NCBI RefSeq assembly: GCF_051857535.1
Contig: NZ_JBPZGY010000002.1
Coordinates: 434,001 to 498,000 of the forward strand
DNA length: 64,000 bases
Direction: 5' to 3'
DNA from: Roseateles_B sp051857535
GTDB lineage: Bacteria; Pseudomonadota; Gammaproteobacteria; Burkholderiales; Burkholderiaceae_C
Part shown: one piece after another, positions 56,074-64,000 of the stretch
Numbering within the stretch: the first letter of the stretch is position 1
Layout: the number at the start of each line of letters is the position of its first letter
Position numbers and translations under genes: made by a program
Notes under the pieces: generated by a model
Seen by the model: the letters and a program-made list of their open reading frames with translations, nothing else
Told to the model about the DNA's origin: nothing
The model's database searches: none

Positions 56074-56544
56074 ATGACGACCCCCTACCAGCGCCTCTCG
56101 CGCAATGCCTTCGGCCGCATCGACCTGATCGACGCCGAGGGCCAGTTCCACGGCGGCGTGACGCCTGTGCGTGCCCATCCCATCTCCGCGCCCGACGAGG
56201 GCATCTCCCTCGTGGGCCAGGACGGTCACGAGCTGGCCTGGATTCCCCGCCTCTCGTCCTTGCCGCCCACCGACCGCGAACTGCTGGAGGCCGAGTTCGA
56301 GGTGCGCGAATTCATGCCCGTGGTGCAGGCCCTGCTGTCCGTCAGCACCTTCTCCACGCCCAGCCAGTGGACGGTGCAGACCGAGCGCGGCCAGGCCCAG
56401 TTCATCCTCAAGACCGAAGAGGACATCCGCCGCCTGGGCGAAGGCAAGCTGCTGATCACCAGCAGTCACGGCCTGCAGTTCCTGGTGCCGGACCGCTTCG
56501 CGCTGGACCGGCATTCGCGCAAGCTGCTCGAGCGCTTCCTGTAA
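56074..56544 (+). CDS. DUF1854 protein of the cyanophycin locus
   Basis: A 156-residue soluble protein of the DUF1854 family (SAPDEGISLVGQDGHELAWI, then LITSSHGLQFLVPD and FALDRHSRKLLERFL). It lies 17 bp after the ABC gene, whose own N-terminal domain carries a similar beta-rich fold region. It is a frequent partner of cyanophycin synthetase clusters. The exact role is unknown; it may be an accessory subunit of the transporter. Confidence 0.85.
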   Translation: MTTPYQRLSRNAFGRIDLIDAEGQFHGGVTPVRAHPISAPDEGISLVGQDGHELAWIPRLSSLPPTDRELLEAEFEVREFMPVVQALLSVSTFSTPSQWTVQTERGQAQFILKTEEDIRRLGEGKLLITSSHGLQFLVPDRFALDRHSRKLLERFL

Positions 56545-56559
56545 GCCGCCCGCGCCGCC

Positions 56560-57270
56560 ATGCCGGAGCGCCGCCTCGTCGACCCCCTGGTCCTCGATGA
56601 GGGCGACGGCCCGGCGGCGGGCGGGAGCGGCTTCATCCGGCGCCCGCCGCTCGCGGCTTCGCTGATCGCCGGCCTCGGCCTGGCGCTCACCGTTGCGCTG
56701 GTCAGCGCAGAAGGCCTCTGGCCCTCACGCGACGCCTTTCGTTTCCAGCAGGTGGTCCAGGGTGATCAGCCTGGCAGCGAGTCGGTACCCGACGCCGCCT
56801 TTGTCGAGTTCGAGCGGGCAGGCTGCTATGGCACCTGCCCTGTCTACACAGTGCGGGTCGCGGCCTCTGGCGACGTCCGCTTCGACGGCGAGCGCTTCGT
56901 CTGCCGGTTGGGTGTGGCCACGCAGCGGATCGACGCGGTCGCCGCACGCCGCCTGCTGGCCGCCCTCGGCACCGTCGACTGGCGCGCTGTGAATGCGTCC
57001 ATGGCCCTCCCCATACCGGACGCCGAAGTGGTGCGAGTGCGCCTGGTCCTCGGCACGCAGGTGAGCGAGGCCCGCTTCCAGCCCGCGATCCAGGGGTACG
57101 CGAAGGAGGTGCCCGCGGTCATCGAGCGCGTGGCCGGGCTCGGCCGCTGGGTGCCGACGTGGTCCTTGATGCCGCCCGGCGGTCCGCGCTGCGCGGGCGA
57201 GGATGGCGGCCCGCCTCAGGTGCCGCGCTGGTGGCGCAACGACACCATCGTCTGGGACGAGGCGGGCTGA
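56560..57270 (+). CDS. DUF6438-type membrane-anchored protein
   Basis: A 236-residue protein with one membrane helix near 30-48 (LAASLIAGLGLALTVALV). The periplasmic part contains FERAGCYGTCPVYTVRV, the conserved CxGxCPxY core of DUF6438. The two cysteines probably form a disulfide. The C-terminus is Pro/Trp rich. The function is unknown. It begins 15 bp after the DUF1854 gene and may share its transcript. Confidence 0.75.
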   Translation: MPERRLVDPLVLDEGDGPAAGGSGFIRRPPLAASLIAGLGLALTVALVSAEGLWPSRDAFRFQQVVQGDQPGSESVPDAAFVEFERAGCYGTCPVYTVRVAASGDVRFDGERFVCRLGVATQRIDAVAARRLLAALGTVDWRAVNASMALPIPDAEVVRVRLVLGTQVSEARFQPAIQGYAKEVPAVIERVAGLGRWVPTWSLMPPGGPRCAGEDGGPPQVPRWWRNDTIVWDEAG

Positions 57271-57312
57271 GGCCTCGGCATCCGGGCGGTCCGCCCTGTC
57301 CAGGCCAGGGGC

Positions 57313-58857
57313 TCAGCAGAACACCCGTGCCGCCGCGCTCAGGCGCTCGGTGCGCTCCTTCAGCTGGCCGGAGGCGTTCACCGACTGCGCCACGAGCGCC
57401 GCGTTCTGCCCGGTCATCTCGTCCAGCTGCGCGACGGCCTGGCTGATCTGGCCGAGGCCCTGGGCCTGCTCCTGGGTGGACAGGCTGATCCCGGCGATGA
57501 GCCCGGCCAGGTCCTGCACCTCGTCGACGATGCCCTGCAGGGTCCGCCCCGTGGCGGAGACGACCTCGGTGCCCGTGGCCACCTGCTCGGTGCTGTGGGC
57601 GATCATGCCGCGGATCTCGCGGGCGGCCTCGGCGGCACGCTGGGCCAGCACCCGCACCTCGCCGGCCACCACCGCGAAGCCGCGCCCCTGCTCACCGGCC
57701 CGGGCTGCCTCGACAGCGGCATTGAGCGCGAGGATGTTGGTCTGGAAGGCGATGCTGTCGATGAGCCCGATGATGGGCGCGATCCGGCGGCTGGATTCGC
57801 TGATGCCGGCCATCGTCGTGACCATGGCCTCGACCTGCTCACCGCCCCGACGCGCGTTCTCGCGGGCCTCGGCAATCAGCTGGGCGGCACGAGCCGCTGA
57901 GGCAGCGTTGGCGCTCACGGCAGCGCTGAGCTGGTCCATCGAGGCGGCGGTCTGCTGCAGATGGGACGCGGCCTGCTCGGTCCGGGCGTGCAGGTCCTCG
58001 TGCCCGAGGCGCATCTCGTGGCTCGCGGCGTCCATGCCGCGGGTCTGGTGTTGGACGTCGCCGCTCAGGGCGCGCAGGTTCAGGCCGACCTGGTTGAGCG
58101 CCCTCAGCGCCTGGCCCATGGCATCGCTGCGGGCCGGCTGATGCGCTTCATCCGCGCGCCCGGACGCCAGGGCCTGGACGCGCGTCTGCAGGGTGTGCAG
58201 GGGGCGCACGAGCTGCCACTCCTGCCAGCCCAGGGCAGCCAGCAGCAGCAGGCCGGTGCCCAGCGCCATCAGCGCAAGCGCTGAGCCGGCCACGCCCGCC
58301 ATGGCCGCGGCGGCGATCCCGCCCAGCCACAGCAGGACAGGTGCCAGTGCGCAACGGGCCCGCCAGGGCAGGGTATGGGCGAGCGCGGCGGGGCTCCAGC
58401 GCCAGCGCGGCAGCACCCAGCCGCGGTGCAGGCGCGGCGTGGTCGTGCCGCCCTGACGCAGGACGGCGTACAGCTGCTCGGCAGCGGCGACCTCGGCGGG
58501 CTGCGGGCGCGTCCGCACGGACACATAGCCCAGCAGGCGGCCCTCGCGATGCAGCGGCGTGACATTGGCCTTCACCCAGTAATGGTCGCCGTTCTTGCGC
58601 CGGTTCTTGACGATGCCGGTCCAGGCCTGGCCAGCCTTGAGGCTGCGCCAGAGGTCATCGAAGGCCGCCGACGGCATGTCGGGGTGACGGACGAGGTTGT
58701 GGGGCTGGCCCAGGAGCTCCTCGATGGTGAAGCCGCTGGCTTCGCTGAAGGCGGCGTTGGCGTAGGTGATGCGTCCCTGGGGATCCGTCACCGACATGAG
58801 GGTGGCATCGGCCGGTATCTCGTGGGCTTGCTGCGTGATGGGCAGGTTTTGACGCAT
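57313..58857 (-). CDS. PAS-containing chemoreceptor (Aer-like)
   Basis: A 514-residue methyl-accepting protein. A PAS domain at about 20-125 (ITYANAAFSEASGFTIEELLG, and NGDHYWVKANVTPL) precedes two close hydrophobic segments (about 175-215). The signalling coiled coil carries the hairpin IAFQTNILALNAAVEAARAG and GRGFAVVAGEVR. Because PAS comes first and there is no periplasmic loop, it should sense internal redox or energy state through a bound cofactor, as in Aer. AAGGA precedes the ATG at 58857. Confidence 0.9.
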   Translation of the reverse strand: MRQNLPITQQAHEIPADATLMSVTDPQGRITYANAAFSEASGFTIEELLGQPHNLVRHPDMPSAAFDDLWRSLKAGQAWTGIVKNRRKNGDHYWVKANVTPLHREGRLLGYVSVRTRPQPAEVAAAEQLYAVLRQGGTTTPRLHRGWVLPRWRWSPAALAHTLPWRARCALAPVLLWLGGIAAAAMAGVAGSALALMALGTGLLLLAALGWQEWQLVRPLHTLQTRVQALASGRADEAHQPARSDAMGQALRALNQVGLNLRALSGDVQHQTRGMDAASHEMRLGHEDLHARTEQAASHLQQTAASMDQLSAAVSANAASAARAAQLIAEARENARRGGEQVEAMVTTMAGISESSRRIAPIIGLIDSIAFQTNILALNAAVEAARAGEQGRGFAVVAGEVRVLAQRAAEAAREIRGMIAHSTEQVATGTEVVSATGRTLQGIVDEVQDLAGLIAGISLSTQEQAQGLGQISQAVAQLDEMTGQNAALVAQSVNASGQLKERTERLSAAARVFC

Positions 58858-59007
58858 GGCGACTTCCTTGGAAGGCACCATGCTAGGCAGCGTCAGGCTC
58901 GGGCTCCATGATCTGGTGCAAGATTCCCCAGCCGCGCCGGGCGCCTCCCAGGGCGCACCGTGGCGCCGGTCACGCTTTGGTGTGGTGTCGTGCCCGCCGC
59001 CGCGGCA

Positions 59008-60573
59008 TCAGTCCAGGCGGAACGTGGCGATGGACTCGGAGAGTTGCTGCGCCTGTTCGCGCATGGACTGGGCGGCCGCTGCAGACTCCTCGACCAGGGC
59101 TGCATTCTGCTGCGTCATCTGGTCCAGCTGGGCCACCGCCTGGTTGACTTGCTGGATCCCGTCCCGCTGCTCGGCGGAGGCCGCGGCGATCTCGCCGATC
59201 AGGTCGGAGACGCGGCTGACGCTGCTCGTGATGTCCTGCATGGCCTGCCCGGTCTGCTGCACCAGCTCTGCCCCCTGCTCGACGTTGCCGATGGACGTGC
59301 CGATGAGGGTCTTGATCTCGCGTGCGGCCTCGGCGCTGCGTTGCGCCAGGGAGCGGACCTCGCCCGCCACCACGGCGAAGCCTCGCCCCTGTTCGCCGGC
59401 ACGGGCGGCTTCCACGGCGGCGTTGAGCGCGAGGATGTTGGTCTGGAAGGCAATGCCGTCGATCACGCCGATGATGTCGCCGATCTTGCGCGAGCTGTCG
59501 GTGATGCGCTGCATGCTCTGCGTCACCTGGTCCACCACCAGACCGCCGCGCTGGGCGGCCTGGCCGGCCGAGACGGCGAGCTGGTTGGCCTGGCGCGCGG
59601 TGTCCGCGGACTGGCTGACGGCCCCGTTCATCTCCTCCATGGAGCTGGCGGTCTGCTCCAGGTTGGAGGCCGTCTGCTCTGTGCGGGCCGACAGGTCGTG
59701 GTTGCCCTGCGCGATCTCGCCCGCGGCCGTGTTGATGGAGTCGCCGGCGGCGCGCAGCTGCGCCATGGTGCGGTTCAGGGCCTGGACCATGTGCTGCAAC
59801 TGCCCCAGCAGGCTGGCCTCAGGGGCCTCGGCCTTCGTGACGCGCAAGTCGCCCTCGGCAACGGCTCGCATGGCGGCAATCGCCTCGCGGGGCTCTCCGC
59901 CCAGCTGCTGCAGCACGCTGCGGGTGACGGCCCAGCCGAAGAGGCCCATGCCGGCGAAGACCATGAGGCCCAGGCCCAGGCGAGTCAGCGTGGCGGTCCA
60001 GACCAGGGAGCTGACGTCGTCCAGATAGAGTCCGGAGCCGACGATCCAGTTCCATTCCGGCACCGTCATCACGTACTGCAGCTTGGCCACGGCCTCGGTC
60101 TTGCCAGGACGGGGGAACTGGGTGTCGACGAAGGCTCGACCATCACGGCTGGCCCGAGCACCCTCCACCAGGTCGCGGATGGTGTGGCGGCCATTCGCGT
60201 CCTTGACCTTGTCCAGCATGTTCTGCCCCGCCCACTCCGGCTTGATCGGGTGCATCACGCTGACACCGTCCGGGGTCCATGCGTAGAGGTACTCGGTCTT
60301 GCCATCTGCGCCGCCATAGCGGGCGATGCGAATGGCCTCCTTGGCAGCCGCCTGGGCGGACTCCTGGCTCATCTTGCCGCCGGCTGCCTGCTGCCGATAG
60401 CCATCGACGATGTGGAAGACCGATTGCACGGCGGTCTGCAGCATCTCCCGGCGGCTGCTCATGATTTCCACATAGGTCTGGTAGGTCGTCAGTACCAGCA
60501 GGACCAGGACGCCCAGCATGGCACTGAGGGTGAGCAGGGCGATACGACGCCGGAAGGACCATTGGTTCAGCAT
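59008..60573 (-). CDS. Methyl-accepting chemotaxis protein with sCache sensor
   Basis: A 521-residue chemoreceptor with two membrane helices (about 11-30 and 188-210) enclosing a single-Cache periplasmic domain (YLYAWTPDGVSVMHPIKPEW, and VPEWNWIVGSGLYLDDV). HAMP and a long signalling coiled coil with the same hairpin tip as the neighbouring receptor follow. Small organic acids are common sCache_2 ligands, but the ligand here is unknown. AGGAGA precedes the ATG. It shares direction with the PAS receptor, 150 bp away. Confidence 0.92.
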   Translation of the reverse strand: MLNQWSFRRRIALLTLSAMLGVLVLLVLTTYQTYVEIMSSRREMLQTAVQSVFHIVDGYRQQAAGGKMSQESAQAAAKEAIRIARYGGADGKTEYLYAWTPDGVSVMHPIKPEWAGQNMLDKVKDANGRHTIRDLVEGARASRDGRAFVDTQFPRPGKTEAVAKLQYVMTVPEWNWIVGSGLYLDDVSSLVWTATLTRLGLGLMVFAGMGLFGWAVTRSVLQQLGGEPREAIAAMRAVAEGDLRVTKAEAPEASLLGQLQHMVQALNRTMAQLRAAGDSINTAAGEIAQGNHDLSARTEQTASNLEQTASSMEEMNGAVSQSADTARQANQLAVSAGQAAQRGGLVVDQVTQSMQRITDSSRKIGDIIGVIDGIAFQTNILALNAAVEAARAGEQGRGFAVVAGEVRSLAQRSAEAAREIKTLIGTSIGNVEQGAELVQQTGQAMQDITSSVSRVSDLIGEIAAASAEQRDGIQQVNQAVAQLDQMTQQNAALVEESAAAAQSMREQAQQLSESIATFRLD

Positions 60574-60660
60574 GCTTGTCTCCTGTCCGCTCCTGGGCTA
60601 TTGAGCGACTTTTGTCCATGTCCAGCCAGTGTGAGCCACTTTCGTAGTTGCTTGAAATGT

Positions 60661-60700
60661 TGAGAACGGTTGCATCGCTGGGGATGCGACGAAATTCTCA
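60661..60700. promoter_or_regulatory. 40-bp imperfect inverted repeat upstream of ivd
   Basis: The outer arms TGAGAA/TTCTCA and inner arms GTTGCATC/GATGCGAC (one mismatch) are nested around a 6-base centre. It lies in the 253-bp divergent region between the chemoreceptor and ivd, directly upstream of a TAGAAT hexamer (60708-60713). It could be a second operator or an RNA hairpin. Confidence 0.4.
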
Positions 60701-60712
60701 GCAAGGCTAGAA

Positions 60713-60734
60713 TTGACGTTTACGTAAACGTAAG
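60713..60734. promoter_or_regulatory. LiuR-like operator upstream of ivd
   Basis: The site has the repeated TTGACGT-TTACGTAAACGT core, with a perfect TTTACGTAAA palindrome inside. This fits the binding pattern described for the MerR-family regulator LiuR, which controls branched-chain amino acid catabolism in Proteobacteria. The ivd start codon is 93 bp downstream. No liuR gene is in the window. Confidence 0.6.
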
Positions 60735-60826
60735 CTGATGCCCGGCGCCGATGATGCTGGGCGCCGGCCTTGATGCGCCCTGGAGTCCGGCGCGAGGGCC
60801 TCAGCCAACCTGCCTCGGAGACAAAG

Positions 60827-62005
60827 ATGAACCTGCCCGGCCTGAATTTCCAACTTGGTGAAGACATCGACGCCTTGCGCGACGCCGTGCGCGACTTTGC
60901 GCAGGCCGAGATCGCGCCGCGTGCCGCCGAGATCGACCGCAACGACCAGTTCCCCATGGACCTGTGGCGCAAGATGGGCGAGCTGGGCGTGCTGGGCATC
61001 ACCGTGCCGGAGCAGTACGGCGGTGCCAATATGGGCTACCTGGCCCACATGGTGGCCATGGAGGAAATCAGCCGCGCCAGCGCCTCGGTGGGTCTGTCCT
61101 ATGGCGCGCACAGCAATCTGTGCGTGAACCAGATCAACCGCAATGGCAACGAGGCCCAGAAGCAGAAGTACCTGCCCAAGCTGATCAGCGGCGAGCACGT
61201 GGGTGCGCTGGCCATGAGCGAGCCGGGTGCCGGCTCCGACGTCATCAGCATGAAGCTCAAGGCCGAGGACAAGGGCGGCTACTACGTGCTCAACGGCACC
61301 AAGATGTGGATCACCAACGGCCCCGACGCCGATACCCTGGTGGTCTATGCCAAGACCGAACCCGAGCTGGGCGCGCGCGGCGTCACGGCCTTCCTGATCG
61401 AGAAGGGCATGAAGGGCTTCTCCATCGCCCAGAAGCTGGACAAGCTGGGCATGCGCGGCAGCCACACTGGTGAGCTGGTCTTCGAGAACGTGGAAGTGCC
61501 GGCCGAGAACGTGCTGGGCGCCGTCAACAGCGGCGCCCGGGTGCTGATGTCTGGCCTGGACTACGAGCGCGCCGTGCTGACCGGCGGCCCGCTGGGCATC
61601 ATGCAGTCCGTCATGGACAACGTGATTCCCTACATCCACGACCGCAAGCAGTTCGGCCAGAGCATCGGCGAGTTCCAGCTCATCCAGGGCAAGGTCGCCG
61701 ACATGTACACCGTGCTGCAGGCCGCCCGCTCCTTCGCCTACACCGTGGCCAAGAACCTCGACATGCTGGGCACCGACCATGTGCGCCAGGTCCGCAAGGA
61801 CTGCGCCTCGGTGATCCTGTGGACCGCCGAGAAGGCCACCTGGATGGCCGGCGAGGGCGTGCAGATCTTCGGCGGCAACGGCTACATCAACGAGTACCCG
61901 CTGGGCCGCCTGTGGCGCGATGCCAAGCTGTACGAGATCGGCGCCGGGACCTCTGAGATCCGCCGCATGCTGATCGGCCGCGAGCTGTTCGCCGAGACGA
62001 TGTGA
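60827..62005 (+). CDS. ivd: Isovaleryl-CoA dehydrogenase
   Basis: A 392-residue acyl-CoA dehydrogenase that oxidises isovaleryl-CoA to 3-methylcrotonyl-CoA in leucine breakdown, passing electrons to ETF. The catalytic base is E247 in DYERAVLTGGPLG, the position specific to isovaleryl-CoA dehydrogenases rather than the later Glu of other family members. FAD-contact motifs ALAMSEPGAGSD and KMWITNG are present. GGAG lies six bases before the ATG. Carbonic anhydrase and aceK follow on the same strand. Confidence 0.95.
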   Translation: MNLPGLNFQLGEDIDALRDAVRDFAQAEIAPRAAEIDRNDQFPMDLWRKMGELGVLGITVPEQYGGANMGYLAHMVAMEEISRASASVGLSYGAHSNLCVNQINRNGNEAQKQKYLPKLISGEHVGALAMSEPGAGSDVISMKLKAEDKGGYYVLNGTKMWITNGPDADTLVVYAKTEPELGARGVTAFLIEKGMKGFSIAQKLDKLGMRGSHTGELVFENVEVPAENVLGAVNSGARVLMSGLDYERAVLTGGPLGIMQSVMDNVIPYIHDRKQFGQSIGEFQLIQGKVADMYTVLQAARSFAYTVAKNLDMLGTDHVRQVRKDCASVILWTAEKATWMAGEGVQIFGGNGYINEYPLGRLWRDAKLYEIGAGTSEIRRMLIGRELFAETM

Positions 62006-62097
62006 CGCTGCGCCCGGGGGCCGGCAAGCCCCCGGGAACGAAGCCAGCCTTGCCCAACGGGCAGGGCTGGCCCGCCCCACGATTCGACAATGCGGCC

Positions 62098-62769
62098 ATG
62101 AGCACCGAACTGCAAGAACTGCTGGACAGCAACAAGCGCTGGGCCCTCGAGACCGAGACGCGCGAGCCCGGCTTCTTCTCGCGACTGCTGAAGCAGCAGA
62201 CGCCCGAGTACCTCTGGATCGGCTGCGCCGACAGCCGGGTGCCGGCCAATGAGCTGGTCAACCTTCTGCCGGGCGAGCTCTTCGTGCACCGCAACGTGGC
62301 CAATGTGGTGGTGCACTCCGACCTCAACTGCCTCTCGGTGATGCAGTTCGCCGTCGATGCGCTGAAGGTCAAGCACATCATCGTGGTCGGGCATTCCAAC
62401 TGCGGTGGCGTCAAGGCCGCCCTGCTGGACCAGCGCGTGGGCCTGGTCGACAACTGGCTGCGCCATGTGCAGGACGTGCGCAACCACCACATGGAATGGC
62501 TGGAGACCCTGGACGAGCGCCAGCGTGTCAACGCCCTGTGCGAGCTCAATGTGCTGGAGCAGGCGCGCAATGCCTGCCAGACCACGGTCGTGCAGGATGC
62601 CTGGGCCCGTGGCCAGGAGATCGTAGTGCACGGCTGGGTCTATGGCCTGCACAACGGCCTGCTGGAGGACCTGCGCATCACCGTGGGCGCGCCGGAGCAA
62701 CTGGCCTCGGCCTTCCAGAAGGCCTTGAGCGCGGTCAAGAAGCGCTACGAAGCGGCGCGCGTAAGCTGA
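62098..62769 (+). CDS. can: Beta-class carbonic anhydrase
   Basis: A 223-residue zinc enzyme interconverting CO2 and bicarbonate. Zinc ligands C43, H99 and C102 and the D45/R47 pair are all present (IGCADSRVPAN, and VGHSNCGGV), in the positions of E. coli Can. Set between ivd and, usually, methylcrotonyl-CoA carboxylase genes in relatives, it could supply bicarbonate for that biotin carboxylase; this is inference. The ATG at 62098 is chosen by alignment with the family. An earlier frame from 62002 adds an unrelated arm. Confidence 0.95.
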   Translation: MSTELQELLDSNKRWALETETREPGFFSRLLKQQTPEYLWIGCADSRVPANELVNLLPGELFVHRNVANVVVHSDLNCLSVMQFAVDALKVKHIIVVGHSNCGGVKAALLDQRVGLVDNWLRHVQDVRNHHMEWLETLDERQRVNALCELNVLEQARNACQTTVVQDAWARGQEIVVHGWVYGLHNGLLEDLRITVGAPEQLASAFQKALSAVKKRYEAARVS

Positions 62770-62803
62770 GCGCTTCGCCCCCAACTGCCGCCGCACCCTC
62801 GCC

Positions 62804-64000
62804 ATGTTTCCGCAGCAGCTCACCGACTCCCGCGCCCACCAGATCGCGCAAGCGCTGCTGGGCGGCTTCAACAAGCACTACCGGCTTTTCCGTGCCACCT
62901 CGGCCGAGGCCAAGAAGCGTTTCGAGCGGGCAGACTGGCACGGCCAGCAGCGTGCGCAGGCGCAGCGCATCGAGTTCTACGACAAGCGGGTGGACGAGGC
63001 CGTCGAGCTGCTGGAGGGCGAGTTCCAGGCCAGCCAGCTGCCCATGACGATCTGGCAGCAGGTCAAGCTGCACTACATCGGCCTGCTGACCAACCACCTG
63101 CAGCCCGAGCTGGCCGAGACCTTCTTCAACTCGGCCTGCACGCGCATCCTGCACCACGCCTACTTTCACAACGACTTCATCTTCGTGCGACCCGCCGTCT
63201 CGACTGAGTACATCGAGAACGAGGAGCCCGCCGCCACGCCCACCTTCCGCTGCTACTACCCCACGCGGGAGACGCTGCGCGAGACGATGATCCGCATCGT
63301 CCACAACTTCCAGCTGGCCCGCGACTTCGAGGACCTGGGGCGCGATGTCGATGGCGTGCTCAATGCCGTGCAGCGCGAGCTGGGCCTCTTCCGCTGGCGG
63401 ACCAATTTCCAGATCCAGGTGCTGTCCAGCCTGTTCTACCGGAACAAGGGCGCCTACCTGGTCGGCAAGATCATCAACGGCTTCACGGAGACGCCCTTCG
63501 CGCTGCCCATCCTGCACAACGACCGGGGCTTCCTCTACATCGACGCCGCGCTGTTCGGCGAGGACGACCTGCTGATGCTCTTCAGCTTCGCCCGCGCCTA
63601 CTTCATGGTCGACATGGAGGTGCCCAGCGCCTACGTGCAGTTCCTGCGCTCCCTGATGCCGCGCAAGCCGCGGGCCGAGCTCTACAGCGCCATCGGCCTG
63701 CAGAAGCACGGCAAGAACCTCTTCTACCGCGACTTCCTCAACCACCTGCGCCACTCCAGCGACAAGTTCCGCATCGCCCCCGGCATCAAGGGCATGGTGA
63801 TGCTGGTCTTCGATCTGCCCAGCTATCCCTTCGTCTTCAAGCTGATCAAGGACTACTTCCCGCCGCAGAAAGAGACCACGCGCGAGCTCATCCAGAGCAA
63901 GTACCTGCTCGTGAAGCAGCACGACCGCGTGGGGCGCATGGCAGACACCCTGGAGTACAGCAACGTCGCCTTCCCGCGCTACCGCTTCGAGGAAGAGCTG
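62804..64000 (+). CDS. aceK: Isocitrate dehydrogenase kinase/phosphatase, 3' part outside window
   Basis: The first 399 codons of AceK, usually about 600 residues, starting MFPQQLTDSRAHQIAQALL. The N-terminal regulatory domain is complete, and the ATP-binding loop APGIKGMVMLVFDLP and the lysine in FVFKLIKDYFPP mark the start of the kinase domain. AceK phosphorylates isocitrate dehydrogenase to divert carbon into the glyoxylate bypass and also removes the phosphate. Its place behind ivd and can, rather than with aceBA, ties it to growth on acetyl-CoA-yielding substrates such as leucine. The frame is open to the last base of the window. Confidence 0.95.
   Translation, partial: MFPQQLTDSRAHQIAQALLGGFNKHYRLFRATSAEAKKRFERADWHGQQRAQAQRIEFYDKRVDEAVELLEGEFQASQLPMTIWQQVKLHYIGLLTNHLQPELAETFFNSACTRILHHAYFHNDFIFVRPAVSTEYIENEEPAATPTFRCYYPTRETLRETMIRIVHNFQLARDFEDLGRDVDGVLNAVQRELGLFRWRTNFQIQVLSSLFYRNKGAYLVGKIINGFTETPFALPILHNDRGFLYIDAALFGEDDLLMLFSFARAYFMVDMEVPSAYVQFLRSLMPRKPRAELYSAIGLQKHGKNLFYRDFLNHLRHSSDKFRIAPGIKGMVMLVFDLPSYPFVFKLIKDYFPPQKETTRELIQSKYLLVKQHDRVGRMADTLEYSNVAFPRYRFEEEL

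Noticed and set aside
60574..60700. Flagellar sigma28 promoter for the chemoreceptor
   Set aside because: No sequence close to TAAA-N15-GCCGATAA was found at a suitable distance.

Overview
The window is high-GC, densely coded chromosomal DNA from what looks like a betaproteobacterium of the order Burkholderiales, in the Roseateles/Mitsuaria/Rubrivivax neighbourhood. The evidence for this is the paired cyanophycin synthetases with a DUF1854 partner, the ivd / carbonic anhydrase / aceK arrangement behind a LiuR-like operator, a GH64 glucanase with CBM56 modules, and DUF3297 and DUF3079 genes. The taxonomic placement is inference. I saw no rRNA, tRNA, CRISPR array, transposase or phage block.

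Layout. 1-4652: arsenic locus. A minus-strand arm (arsR, two thioredoxin-type arsC, an AqpS-like aquaglyceroporin, then a separately promoted MarR-type gene running off the left edge) diverges from arsD-arsA; no ArsB/Acr3 permease is visible. 4734-5690: an orphan protein resembling payloads of extracellular contractile injection systems. 5937-9658: a large secreted beta-1,3-glucanase and a small inner-membrane partner, preceded by two LacI-type operators. 10080-12240: dpaL and an AhpD-like peroxidase. 12343-14896: a tightly overlapping operon of nucleotidyltransferase, APH-like kinase and membrane protein. 15040-18122: HU, then a helicase co-transcribed with a TetR regulator. 18255-25372: an eight-gene lipid-modification operon (FAD enzyme, DUF1365, CFA-synthase-like methyltransferase, chalcone-isomerase-like protein, MFS, DUF3833, SDR, NTF2-like), divergent from TetR across a shared promoter with two similar 11-bp elements 21 bp apart.

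25418-31617: a signalling operon (REC, then a giant CHASE/five-PAS hybrid kinase, then REC-GGDEF). 31684-34923: cytochrome c and a P-type ATPase diverging across an FNR/Anr-like box. 34938-35516: an orphan GH24 endolysin. 35685-42039: a heavy-metal RND efflux operon (CzcI-like, adaptor, permease, DUF3240, outer-membrane factor). 42098-48706: mostly small conserved or hypothetical genes, including a TPR protein, a PaaI thioesterase, zinc-ribbon proteins, 11-bp tandem repeats and one frameshifted gene.

48758-56544: cyanophycin locus. CphA and a second synthetase CphA' with a degraded Mur-ligase P-loop are transcribed away from an ABC exporter-type protein and its DUF1854 partner. 56560-60573: a DUF6438 protein and two chemoreceptors. 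60661-64000: leucine/isovalerate catabolism and acetyl-CoA metabolism (ivd, beta-carbonic anhydrase, aceK, the last cut by the window end).
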